17,513 nucleotides of DNA from Geodermatophilaceae bacterium (GTDB lineage: Bacteria > Actinomycetota > Actinomycetes > Mycobacteriales > Geodermatophilaceae): positions 1 through 17,513 of the forward strand of contig JACCTM010000165.1 of the NCBI GenBank assembly GCA_013812385.1. The letters are read 5' to 3'. Positions 4,940-11,206 of the stretch are shown piece by piece. The notes beneath the pieces were generated by a model. That model saw only the letters and a program-made list of their open reading frames with translations, did not search any database and was not told the origin of the DNA. A program made the position numbers and the translations under genes. How positions within the stretch are numbered: the first letter of the stretch is position 1; the number at the start of each line of letters is the position of its first letter.

Positions 4940-6289
4940 TCAGTCAGCGAGGGCGGGGCGGATCGTGCCGGTACAGGTTCCGAAGCCGATCCGCGTACCG
5001 CCGACGCCAGGAGCGCTGGCTCGCAGGGTGATCGTGTCCCCGTCTTCCAGGAAGGAGCGGGTGCTGCCGTCCTCCAGCGTCACGGGATCCCGCCCCGACC
5101 AGGACAGCTCCAACAAGGACCCACGCTGACCGGGTTCGGCCCCGGACACCGTTCCCGAGGCGAACAGGTCCCCGGTCCGGAGGCTGGCGCCGTTCACCGT
5201 GAGGTGGGCCAGTTGCTGATCCGCGGTCCAGTACATCGCGGCGAAAGGGGGTCGGGAGATCACCGTCCCGTTGCAGTCGACCTCGATGCTCAGGTCCAGC
5301 CCCCAGTCCTCGGCCCGGCGGAGGTACGGCAAAGGCTGCGGGTCTTGCGGCGGCCCGGCCACCCGGGCCGCCTCGAGTGCAGCCAGCGGCACCACCCACG
5401 GCGAAATCGTCGTCGCGAAGGACTTACCCAGGAACGGGCCGAGGGGTACGTATTCCCACGCTTGGATGTCCCGAGCCGACCAGTCGTTGAGCAGCACCAC
5501 CCCGAAGACGTGCTCGGCCAGGTCGCCGACTAAGACCTGGCTGCCGCGCTCGGATGGCGTACCCACGACGAACCCGACCTCGGCCTCGATGTCCAGTCGC
5601 TGCGAGGGTCCGTATGTCGGTGCCTGCGCGTCGGCCGGCTTGCGCTGTCCGCTCGGGCGTACGACATGGGTTCCGGATACGACCACGGTCCCGGCTCGAC
5701 CATGGTAGCCGATCGGCAGGTGCTTCCAATTGACCGGCAGCGCAGGGGAATCGGGACGGAAGATGGCACCGACGTTCGAGGCGTGCTCCATCGAGGCATA
5801 GAAGTCGACATAGTCGGCCACCTCGAACGGCAAGCACATCTCGGCGTCGGCCTGCGGGATCAGCATCCGTTCGACGGCCCCGCGCTGGGACTCGTCGGAC
5901 AGCAGTTGGGTGACCCTGGCGCGAATGCGATCCCATTCCGGCCTACCGCTGGCCAGGAACTGGTTGAGGCTTTCCGAGCGCAGCATTTGGGACGGCTCGT
6001 CGATCAGGCCGCGAGCCGCCGCCGCGGAGAGGTCGAGAATCTGGTCGCCGATGGCCACCCCGATCCGCCGTCCACCACCGCCCCCCTGGGGACGGCTGCC
6101 GTTGATCGGACAGAACACGCCGTAGGGCAGGTTCGTGATCGGGAAGTCGCTGCCCTTGGGCACTGCCACCCAGGTCTGGCCGGCCGTGCCCGCTTGAGCC
6201 CGGTTCGCTCCACGACCGCCGCTTTGAGCACCCTCCAGTGGCCGGTTGGGTGGCGAACCGGCGCTTTCGGCCGGCTCCACCGGCCTCAC
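4940..6289 (-). CDS. fahA: Fumarylacetoacetase
   Basis: Hydrolyses fumarylacetoacetate to fumarate and acetoacetate, the last step of homogentisate/tyrosine catabolism. The 449 residues align closely with human FAH (419 residues, recalled). The active-site set is complete at a constant offset of 36: D162 and H169 (human D126, H133), E235/E237 (E199/E201), D269, R273, Q276 and K289 (D233, R237, Q240, K253). The start is GTG 6289, overlapping the stop of the preceding gene as GTGA, so translation is probably coupled. About 36 N-terminal residues (Pro/Gly/Ala-rich) have no counterpart in FAH and coincide with repeat copies B and C. GTG 6169 would give a canonical length, but it drops a Trp (W40) that I recall as usual in actinobacterial homologues. 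I favour 6289, with moderate certainty. Confidence 0.93.
   Translation of the reverse strand: MRPVEPAESAGSPPNRPLEGAQSGGRGANRAQAGTAGQTWVAVPKGSDFPITNLPYGVFCPINGSRPQGGGGGRRIGVAIGDQILDLSAAAARGLIDEPSQMLRSESLNQFLASGRPEWDRIRARVTQLLSDESQRGAVERMLIPQADAEMCLPFEVADYVDFYASMEHASNVGAIFRPDSPALPVNWKHLPIGYHGRAGTVVVSGTHVVRPSGQRKPADAQAPTYGPSQRLDIEAEVGFVVGTPSERGSQVLVGDLAEHVFGVVLLNDWSARDIQAWEYVPLGPFLGKSFATTISPWVVPLAALEAARVAGPPQDPQPLPYLRRAEDWGLDLSIEVDCNGTVISRPPFAAMYWTADQQLAHLTVNGASLRTGDLFASGTVSGAEPGQRGSLLELSWSGRDPVTLEDGSTRSFLEDGDTITLRASAPGVGGTRIGFGTCTGTIRPALAD
6200..6220 (+). repeat. Palindromic repeat, copy C
   Basis: CCGGTTCGCT-C-CAC-G-ACCGCC matches the copy A palindrome at 18 of 21 bases in the same (plus) orientation. 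Its CCGGTTCGC (6200-6208) is perfectly complementary to GCGAACCGG (6253-6261) in copy B. It lies within the non-homologous N-terminal extension of fumarylacetoacetase. Confidence 0.5.
6222..6262 (-). repeat. Palindromic repeat, copy B (upstream of fah core)
   Basis: Read on the minus strand: GCCGGTT-CGCCACCC-AACCGGC (6262-6241), then 11 bases, then GCTCAAAG (6229-6222). This is the same order as copy A, in inverted orientation. A and B therefore flank the fumarylacetoacetase core like inverted terminal repeats. Confidence 0.6.
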
Positions 6290-7164
6290 AGGAGGCCCAG
6301 TTCGGTCAACTCGTTGACCGGTTCAGTGACCGAACAGGATCCGAAACCGATGAAGCTGGTACGTATGCGCCGCGCATCGTGCTCGTGCATGGCGCGTAGC
6401 GCATGCACGATCACCTCCGCGCTGCCCTCGCGTAGCCAGCCGACGATCTCCTCGTCGTCCTCACCGAATATGGCGGCTTGGGTGGCCAGCAGCACGTTGA
6501 GGAAACCGTGCTGGGTGTTGCCCGCCTCGTCCTCGACTCCGCAGATCGCATGGTGCAGGCCGGCGGTGCACTTGAACGCCACCCGGCGGGCGACGCAGGC
6601 CGTGATGAAGGCGGCGAGTTCCTCCGGCGCCGGCACCGCTCCGCGGGTCGCGCCGCCGGTCCGGAACTTCGCCTCTCGGCCGGCCGCGGCGATGGCGTCG
6701 AGATCAGTCGACCAGTTCTGGCCGCGGGGCAGTTCGACGTACCCGGTGACGGCCGGCAGCGCGGCCAGAATGTCCCCCAGGGCTTCTGGTGCAGGCCCGG
6801 CAGGTAGGACGATCTCGACCGCTCCGAGGTCCAGCTGCGGATCGGTCACGATCTGGGTGATCGCGTCGCTCAGGCCGTCCAGGCCGGTGTCGGCGATCAG
6901 GCCGACGGTCAATGGCTCGGACCGCAGCCAGGCCTGGGCCAGTTCCGGTACGCGGGAGGCCGGGCACAGGAAGCGCCCGACCATGAAGCCGTAGGTTCCA
7001 GCCAGGTGATGCGGGTGTGCGGAGAGCGCGTCGGCCATGGCGGCGTTGCCGGGCGGGAAGAGGGCCGCGTCGTCGAGCAGCGCCCCGAACAGGCCAGTCA
7101 GCGCTGTCGAGGCGGCCTGGCCTACCGGGGTTGGCGGAGCCGGCACCGAGTCGGGTGTTGACAC
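6286..7164 (-). CDS. Conserved protein of unknown function in the homogentisate operon; candidate isomerase
   Basis: A 292-residue soluble protein with no signal peptide or membrane helix. I do not recognise a characterised family, though I recall similar unnamed proteins beside actinobacterial homogentisate genes. Striking segments are DDAALFPPGNA (31-41), GTYGFMVGRFLCP (56-68), AKFRTGGAT (165-173), VAFKCTAGLHHA (195-206), QHGFLNVLLA (218-227) and SFIGFGSCSVTEP (270-282). Regular alternation of short strands (VGLIA, VEIVLP, GYVELP, AKFRTGG, VAFKCTAG) with helices suggests a TIM-barrel-like fold; the lysines K166 and K198 sit at strand ends. The start is GTG 7164, with TAGCGT 8 bases upstream. 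Its stop overlaps the fumarylacetoacetase start. The context is a pathway lacking maleylacetoacetate isomerase, so that role is possible but unproven. Confidence 0.85.
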   Translation of the reverse strand: MSTPDSVPAPPTPVGQAASTALTGLFGALLDDAALFPPGNAAMADALSAHPHHLAGTYGFMVGRFLCPASRVPELAQAWLRSEPLTVGLIADTGLDGLSDAITQIVTDPQLDLGAVEIVLPAGPAPEALGDILAALPAVTGYVELPRGQNWSTDLDAIAAAGREAKFRTGGATRGAVPAPEELAAFITACVARRVAFKCTAGLHHAICGVEDEAGNTQHGFLNVLLATQAAIFGEDDEEIVGWLREGSAEVIVHALRAMHEHDARRIRTSFIGFGSCSVTEPVNELTELGLL

Positions 7165-7172
7165 GGGCCGTG

Positions 7173-7178
7173 ACGCTA
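7173..7178 (-). promoter_or_regulatory. -10 hexamer of the unknown gene / fah operon (leaderless)
   Basis: TAGCGT on the minus strand ends 8 bases before the GTG at 7164. The palindrome at 7201-7216 lies 22 bases further upstream, where it would cover the -35 region. Confidence 0.5.
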
Positions 7179-7200
7179 GCGCACGCTGGACGAATATGAG

Positions 7201-7216
7201 CGGACACTCGTGTCCG
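7201..7216. promoter_or_regulatory. Perfect palindromic operator in the divergent hmgA / fah promoter
   Basis: CGGACAC-TC-GTGTCCG is a perfect 7+7 palindrome, with imperfect symmetry continuing to 26 bases (7196-7221). It is centred between the divergent starts at 7164 and 7274. The size and place suit a dimeric repressor or activator, and the neighbouring IclR-type protein is the obvious candidate. No second full copy occurs in the window, including at the iclR promoter. Confidence 0.6.
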
Positions 7217-7273
7217 TTTATCGGTCATCGCCTTGAATGCCAGCCATTGATGCAGTGAGAAGGGGGCTCGGAC

Positions 7274-8467
7274 ATGCCGTACTACCGCCAGGTGGGAGCC
7301 GTTCCGCACAAGCGGCACACCCAGTTCCGTCAGCCCGACGGCACGCTGTACGCCGAGGAGTTGATGGGCATAGAGGGCTTCTCTGCAGACTCGGCGCTGC
7401 TCTACCACGAGCACCTGCCGACAGCGATCGTGCACAGCGAGCCCTTCGACGGTCCACAGTGGGCACGGCAGTCCAACTATCCGTTGAAGCCACGGCACTT
7501 CGTCACGCACAAACTGGACGTTCCGGGGTCCGATGCGATCACCGGTCGTCAGCACCTGCTGGCCAATGCCGACTGCCGCATCTCCTACGCCATTGCGGAC
7601 AAGGCATCGCCGTTGTACCGCAATGCAATCGGTGACGAGTGCGTGTACGTCGAAAGTGGTACGGCGCGCGTCGAGTCGGTTCTCGGCGCCTTGGACATCG
7701 GCCCCGGCGACTACGTCGTGATGCCGACGTCCACCACCTATCGGATCGTCCCGACCGGCCCCGAACCGTTGCGCACATTGAGCATCGAGGCCACCGGCCA
7801 CATCGGGCCGCCCAAGCGCTATCTTTCCGCTCGCGGGCAGTTCCTGGAGAGCGCGCCGTACTGCGAGCGTGACCTACGCGGCCCGACCGAGCCGTTCACA
7901 GCAACCGGCAAGGATGTCGAAGTCCTTGTCCAGCACCGTTCTTCAGATCACAATGGCGGCGTGGGCTGGACCAAATTCACCTACGCCCAGCACCCCTTCG
8001 ACGTGGTCGGCTGGGACGGGAACCTCTATCCGTACGCCTTCAACATCGCCGACTTCGAGCCGATCACCGGCCGTGTGCACCAGCCGCCGACCGTGCACCA
8101 GACCTTCGAGGGGCCGAACTTCGTGATCTGCTCGTTCGTGCCGCGCAAGGTGGACTACCACCCGGAGTCGATCCCGGTGCCCTACAACCACGCCAATGTT
8201 GATTCCGACGAGGTGATGTTCTACGCCGGTGGCGACTACGAGGCCCGCAAGGGTTCCGGAGTTGGTCAGGGCTCGATCTCGTTGCATCCCAGCGGCTTCA
8301 CCCACGGCCCGCAGCCTGGCGCACCCGAGGGAGCCATCGGAGTGGACTACTTCGACGAGTTGGCGGTCATGATCGACACGTTCCGTCCGCTGGACCTGTG
8401 CCTGCCCGCAATAGCCTGCGAGGACACCGGTTACGCCTGGACCTGGGCCGGGCGCACCCTCGAGTGA
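7274..8467 (+). CDS. hmgA: Homogentisate 1,2-dioxygenase (actinobacterial short form)
   Basis: Fe(II)-dependent ring cleavage of homogentisate to maleylacetoacetate. The protein has 397 residues, against about 430-445 in the human/Pseudomonas type. The cupin C-terminal half carries the metal region: YNHANVDSDEVMFYAGG (H306, E313) and SLHPSGFTHGPQPG (H338, H344). These correspond to human H335/E341 and H365/H371. The His-to-Glu distance is one residue longer here, while the His-His distance is the same. VGWDGNLYPYAFNI (245-258) and FVPRKVDYHPESIPVPY (288-304) are family-typical. The start ATG has a strong ribosome binding site, GAAGGGGG, 7 bases upstream, unlike most genes here. It is divergent from the unknown gene/fah operon across the palindromic operator. 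An alternative is a related cupin dioxygenase, but the gene context fixes homogentisate. Confidence 0.92.
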   Translation: MPYYRQVGAVPHKRHTQFRQPDGTLYAEELMGIEGFSADSALLYHEHLPTAIVHSEPFDGPQWARQSNYPLKPRHFVTHKLDVPGSDAITGRQHLLANADCRISYAIADKASPLYRNAIGDECVYVESGTARVESVLGALDIGPGDYVVMPTSTTYRIVPTGPEPLRTLSIEATGHIGPPKRYLSARGQFLESAPYCERDLRGPTEPFTATGKDVEVLVQHRSSDHNGGVGWTKFTYAQHPFDVVGWDGNLYPYAFNIADFEPITGRVHQPPTVHQTFEGPNFVICSFVPRKVDYHPESIPVPYNHANVDSDEVMFYAGGDYEARKGSGVGQGSISLHPSGFTHGPQPGAPEGAIGVDYFDELAVMIDTFRPLDLCLPAIACEDTGYAWTWAGRTLE

Positions 8468-8478
8468 ATTCCTCGCAG

Positions 8479-8853
8479 TCAGCGTGGCTCGGTGGCCGCA
8501 CGCAGGATGTCGGCAATGGCGGTTACCTCATCCAGCTCTCGGGTAGCGACTGCCATCACGAAATCGTAGGCCGCATTGTTGGTCATCGTGAGCCGGCGAC
8601 CGTTCATGCCGAGAAAGGCAATCATGGCTGCCAGACCAAGGCGCTTGTTGCCGTCGATCAACGCATGGTTACCGACCAGGGAGTGCAGTAGCGCCCCCGC
8701 CTTCTCCTCGAGGGTCGGGTACGGATCGACGCCGAAATAGCTGGCCTGGGGGCGGACAAGTGCCGACTCGAGTAAGCCAGCATCCCGAACTACGACGGTG
8801 CCGAAGACGCGCTCGGCGATCTTGAGCAGGTCATCGAGCCTGAGGTAGATCAC
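8479..8853 (-). CDS. doc: Doc-type (Fic fold) toxin of a toxin-antitoxin pair
   Basis: A 124-residue Fic/Doc protein. The active-site loop is HALIDGNKR (63-71), matching H-x-F-x-D/N-G/A-N-K-R with Leu in place of Phe. It ends soon after the loop and lacks the second Gly-x-Gly-Arg part of AMPylating Fic proteins. It therefore resembles Doc, which inactivates elongation factor Tu by phosphorylation. No self-inhibitory S/T-x-x-x-E-G/N helix is seen, so inhibition must come from the antitoxin. The GTG start overlaps the antitoxin stop as GTGA. It is convergent with hmgA, with only 11 bases between the stop codons. Confidence 0.85.
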   Translation of the reverse strand: MIYLRLDDLLKIAERVFGTVVVRDAGLLESALVRPQASYFGVDPYPTLEEKAGALLHSLVGNHALIDGNKRLGLAAMIAFLGMNGRRLTMTNNAAYDFVMAVATRELDEVTAIADILRAATEPR

Positions 8854-9053
8854 CGGCCCAGTCGGTCGAGTGCCTCAGCGAAGCGCGGCAACTCCTCATC
8901 AAGGACCTCGTCGAGCAGCTCGTCTCGGCTGTGCCGGTCGATGTATTCGCGAACGCCGGCACGGGTGATCTCCTGCATGGAACGTCCCTCGACCGCAGCG
9001 CGCTTGCGCAACGCCCTGGTCTCCTCCTCGTCGAAGCGCACCGTCATGGCCAT
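8850..9053 (-). CDS. Ribbon-helix-helix antitoxin
   Basis: A 67-residue protein. The N-terminal MAMTVRFDEEETRALRKRA and SMQEITRAGVREYIDRH form the strand-helix-helix of the CopG/Arc (RHH) family, which binds DNA as a dimer. The acidic C-terminal part (about 43-67, DELLDEVLDEELPRFAEALDRL) is the likely toxin-wrapping segment. It replaces the Phd-type antitoxin of classical phd-doc. ATG 9053 is chosen over ATG 9047 because TATCAT lies 6 bases upstream of it. The pair is probably self-regulated through the GGTATCA repeats over that -10. Confidence 0.85.
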   Translation of the reverse strand: MAMTVRFDEEETRALRKRAAVEGRSMQEITRAGVREYIDRHSRDELLDEVLDEELPRFAEALDRLGR

Positions 9054-9059
9054 CTAAGG

Positions 9060-9079
9060 ATGATACCGCTGTTGATACC
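9060..9079 (-). promoter_or_regulatory. Antitoxin promoter with overlapping direct-repeat operator
   Basis: TATCAT (9060-9065, minus strand) ends 6 bases before ATG 9053. TGATACC occurs at 9061-9067 and again at 9073-9079 (plus strand), a direct repeat with a 12-base period, near one helical turn. The first copy overlaps the -10, as expected for autorepression by an RHH dimer pair. Confidence 0.5.
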
Positions 9080-9109
9080 AAGCACCGCTCAGCGAGTCGC
9101 CCGCGCGGA

Positions 9110-9167
9110 TGATCATCGGCAAATCGGTAGGTTGTCCCGCAGGAAACCCCCGTTTCGCCGATGATCA
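9110..9167. repeat. Perfect 11-bp inverted repeat upstream of the oxidoreductase gene
   Basis: TGATCATCGGC (9110-9120) and GCCGATGATCA (9157-9167) are exact inverted copies, extended by AAA/TTT with one bulged base. The 36-base interval contains a TAGGTT -10-like hexamer (9127-9132). The right arm ends 33 bases before the GTG at 9201. It could be an operator pair or a leader hairpin. Confidence 0.5.
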
Positions 9168-9200
9168 ACTCGGCCTGCACCGATCGACAGGAGGCGGCAC

Positions 9201-10163
9201 GTGCGAGCGATCCAGGTGACCGAACATGGCGGCCCCGAGGTCCTGGCACTCATCGACGCCCCGACTCCGGAACCCGGCGACGGGCAGCTCGTCGTCGACA
9301 TCGCGGCGGCCGGCCTCAACTACATCGACACCTACCAACGCTCCGGCAGCTACCCGATCGACCCGCCGTTCATCCTTGGCCAGGAAGGCGCCGGGACCGT
9401 ACGAGCGATCGGCACGGGGGTCGAAGGCTTCTCGGTCGGCGACCGGGTGGCCTGGAAGAACTGCCTGGGCAGCTACGCCGAGACCGTTGCCATCTCGGCG
9501 GCCGAGGCCGTACCCGTACCGGATGGAGTTGAGGACGAGCTGGCCGCGGCCGCGATGCTGCAAGGCCTGACCGCCCACTACCTGTCCACCTCGACGTACC
9601 CGGTCCAGGACGGAGAGTGGGTCGTCGTCCATGCCGCAGCTGGGGGTGTCGGGCAGCTCCTGACCCAGATCGTGAAACTGCGCGGGGGTCACGTCCTGGC
9701 CACCACGTCGACCCCGGAGAAGGCCGCCTTGGCCACGGCGGCGGGTGCGGACAGGGTTGTCCAGTATGCCGAGATCCCCGATGCCGCAAAGGAAGTGACC
9801 GGTGGCATCGGCGTCGCTGCGGTGTACGACGGGGTCGGCAAGTCGACCTTCGACGCCAGCCTGGCCGCACTGCGCATCCGCGGCACGATGGCGCTGTTCG
9901 GCGCCGCGAGTGGGCCCGTACCACCAATCGACCCGCAGCGGCTCAACAGTGCCGGTGGCCTGTTCCTGACAAGGCCCTCACTCGTGCACTACACCCGCGA
10001 CCGGGACGAACTCACCTGGCGGACAGCTGAGATCTTCGGCTGGATCGCTGACGGGTCGCTGCGGGTGCAGGTCGGACACCGCTACCCGTTGGCCGAGGCC
10101 GCGCAGGCGCACCGCGCTCTCGAGGGCCGTAGAACCACCGCCAAGGTGCTGCTGATCCCCTGA
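9201..10163 (+). CDS. Zinc-independent MDR oxidoreductase, quinone oxidoreductase (Qor)-like
   Basis: A 320-residue medium-chain dehydrogenase/reductase, probably NADPH-dependent with quinones or enones as substrates. The N-terminal GroES-like catalytic domain shows the Qor pattern MRAIQVTEHGGPEVLAL, LNYIDTYQRSG (39-49) and ILGQEGAGTV (58-67). It lacks the zinc-binding Cys/His set. The nucleotide-binding domain has VVVHAAAGGVGQLLTQ (141-156) with the AAxGGVG motif of the family. YPLAEAAQAHRALEGRRTTAKVLL closes the protein, as in Qor. The start GTG has a clear AGGAGG 7 bases upstream. It is convergent with the SDR gene, 27 bases apart. The substrate cannot be told. Confidence 0.88.
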   Translation: MRAIQVTEHGGPEVLALIDAPTPEPGDGQLVVDIAAAGLNYIDTYQRSGSYPIDPPFILGQEGAGTVRAIGTGVEGFSVGDRVAWKNCLGSYAETVAISAAEAVPVPDGVEDELAAAAMLQGLTAHYLSTSTYPVQDGEWVVVHAAAGGVGQLLTQIVKLRGGHVLATTSTPEKAALATAAGADRVVQYAEIPDAAKEVTGGIGVAAVYDGVGKSTFDASLAALRIRGTMALFGAASGPVPPIDPQRLNSAGGLFLTRPSLVHYTRDRDELTWRTAEIFGWIADGSLRVQVGHRYPLAEAAQAHRALEGRRTTAKVLLIP

Positions 10164-10194
10164 CCGTTCCAGCGAAGGACCAGCGGTCGGTCAG
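10160..10194. terminator. Convergent terminator hairpin between qor-like and SDR genes
   Basis: CTGACCG (10160-10166) pairs with CGGTCAG (10188-10194) across a 21-base interval. The arms touch the stop codons of both genes, so the structure could serve both strands. There is no T-tract. Confidence 0.4.
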
Positions 10195-11087
10195 CGCTGG
10201 GACATCGTGTAGCGCAGCTTCGACATCATGAATTCGGCCTGAGCGACGATGCCGCTCTCCTCGAACAGCGATCCGATCCGGTCGGTGAACTGCTCTGGCT
10301 CCCACCGCTGCCCGTCGTTCTCGATCACGGCGACCGAGGTGTAAGGCTGGTAGAGCTCGACGGTGTCGCCCTGCACGCCAAACACCTTGCCGCTGATGTC
10401 GCCGGCCGAATCCGAGCACAGCCAGGCCACGAAGGGGGCGACGTTCTCCGGTGCCCAGAAGTCGAACGTTCCGCTTTCGGTGGCCGGGATGTCGCCGTAC
10501 GCGGACTCGGTCATCGCCGTACGGGCGGCTGGTGCGATCGCGTTCGACGTCACGCCGTACTTCGCCATCTCCTGAGCCACGATCGTGGAGAGCGCGGCGA
10601 TCCCCGCCTTGGCGGCGCCGTAGTTGGCCTGACCGAAGTTGCCGAGGATGCCCGAGGTCGACGCCGTGTGCACCATCCGACCTGGCCGGTTCTGCTCCCG
10701 CCAGTAGCCGCAGGCGGCATGCGTGGCGGCGTAGTGACCACGCAGGTGTACGGCGATGACCGCGTCCCACTCCTGCGGCGACATCTTGACCAGGGTCCGA
10801 TCTCGCAGGATCCCGGCGTTGTTGACGAGGGCATCGAGCTGACCAAAGCTGTCCACAGCAACTGCGACGAGCCGGTCGGCCACCTCGACCTGGCTGACGT
10901 CACCCTCGACCAGCACCGCCCGGCCACCACTCGATTCGATCTCGGCGACGACGGCGGCTCCAGTTGCCGGGTCGAACTCGTTCAGGACGACAGCGGCACC
11001 CTGCCGAGCGCACTCCAGCGCCTCACCACGGCCCAGCCCCCGGCCGGCTCCGGTAACGATGACGACGCGGTCTTCGAGGATGCCCAT
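10191..11087 (-). CDS. Short-chain dehydrogenase/reductase, MFE-2 / 17beta-HSD4-like
   Basis: A 298-residue classical SDR. The cofactor motif is TGAGRGLGR (12-20), followed by NNAG (89-92). The catalytic residues are S143 and YGAAK (Y156, K160). The segment NNAGILRDRTLVKMSPQEWDAV with HLRGHYAATHAA resembles the (3R)-hydroxyacyl-CoA dehydrogenase part of peroxisomal multifunctional enzyme 2. A 3-hydroxyacyl-CoA or steroid side-chain substrate is therefore more likely than a sugar, but this is inference. The C-terminal ~60 residues (after about 240) extend past the core fold. The open frame continues 177 codons upstream into the opposite padR gene; ATG 11087 is chosen because the fold begins there and TAGATT lies 8 bases upstream. 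Confidence 0.88.
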   Translation of the reverse strand: MGILEDRVVIVTGAGRGLGRGEALECARQGAAVVLNEFDPATGAAVVAEIESSGGRAVLVEGDVSQVEVADRLVAVAVDSFGQLDALVNNAGILRDRTLVKMSPQEWDAVIAVHLRGHYAATHAACGYWREQNRPGRMVHTASTSGILGNFGQANYGAAKAGIAALSTIVAQEMAKYGVTSNAIAPAARTAMTESAYGDIPATESGTFDFWAPENVAPFVAWLCSDSAGDISGKVFGVQGDTVELYQPYTSVAVIENDGQRWEPEQFTDRIGSLFEESGIVAQAEFMMSKLRYTMSQR

Positions 11088-11095
11088 GGCCGCAG

Positions 11096-11101
11096 AATCT
11101 A
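11096..11101 (-). promoter_or_regulatory. -10 hexamer of the SDR gene (leaderless)
   Basis: TAGATT on the minus strand ends 8 bases before ATG 11087. No good -35 is visible, which is common in actinobacteria. Confidence 0.55.
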
Positions 11102-11145
11102 GTCGAGGGTAAAACCGATCGGTCGCCGGCTTGCGCAGCGATAGT

Positions 11146-11176
11146 TTGTCGATATATCGTGTATCTATCGGCGACA
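11146..11176. promoter_or_regulatory. AT-rich palindromic operator upstream of padR
   Basis: A perfect 10-base palindrome, CGATATATCG (11150-11159), is nested in a wider symmetry, TGTCG (11147-11151) and CGACA (11172-11176). A second CTATCG half-site follows at 11165-11170. It stands out as an AT-rich island, 30-60 bases before the padR start. PadR proteins commonly repress their own gene through such palindromes. Confidence 0.45.
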
Positions 11177-11206
11177 TACGTCGAGACACAGAATGGAGTA
11201 CCATAG

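Noticed and set aside
5666..6994. 442-codon open frame on the plus strand
   Set aside because: It is antisense to fumarylacetoacetase and the unknown gene, with low-complexity translation and no recognisable domain.
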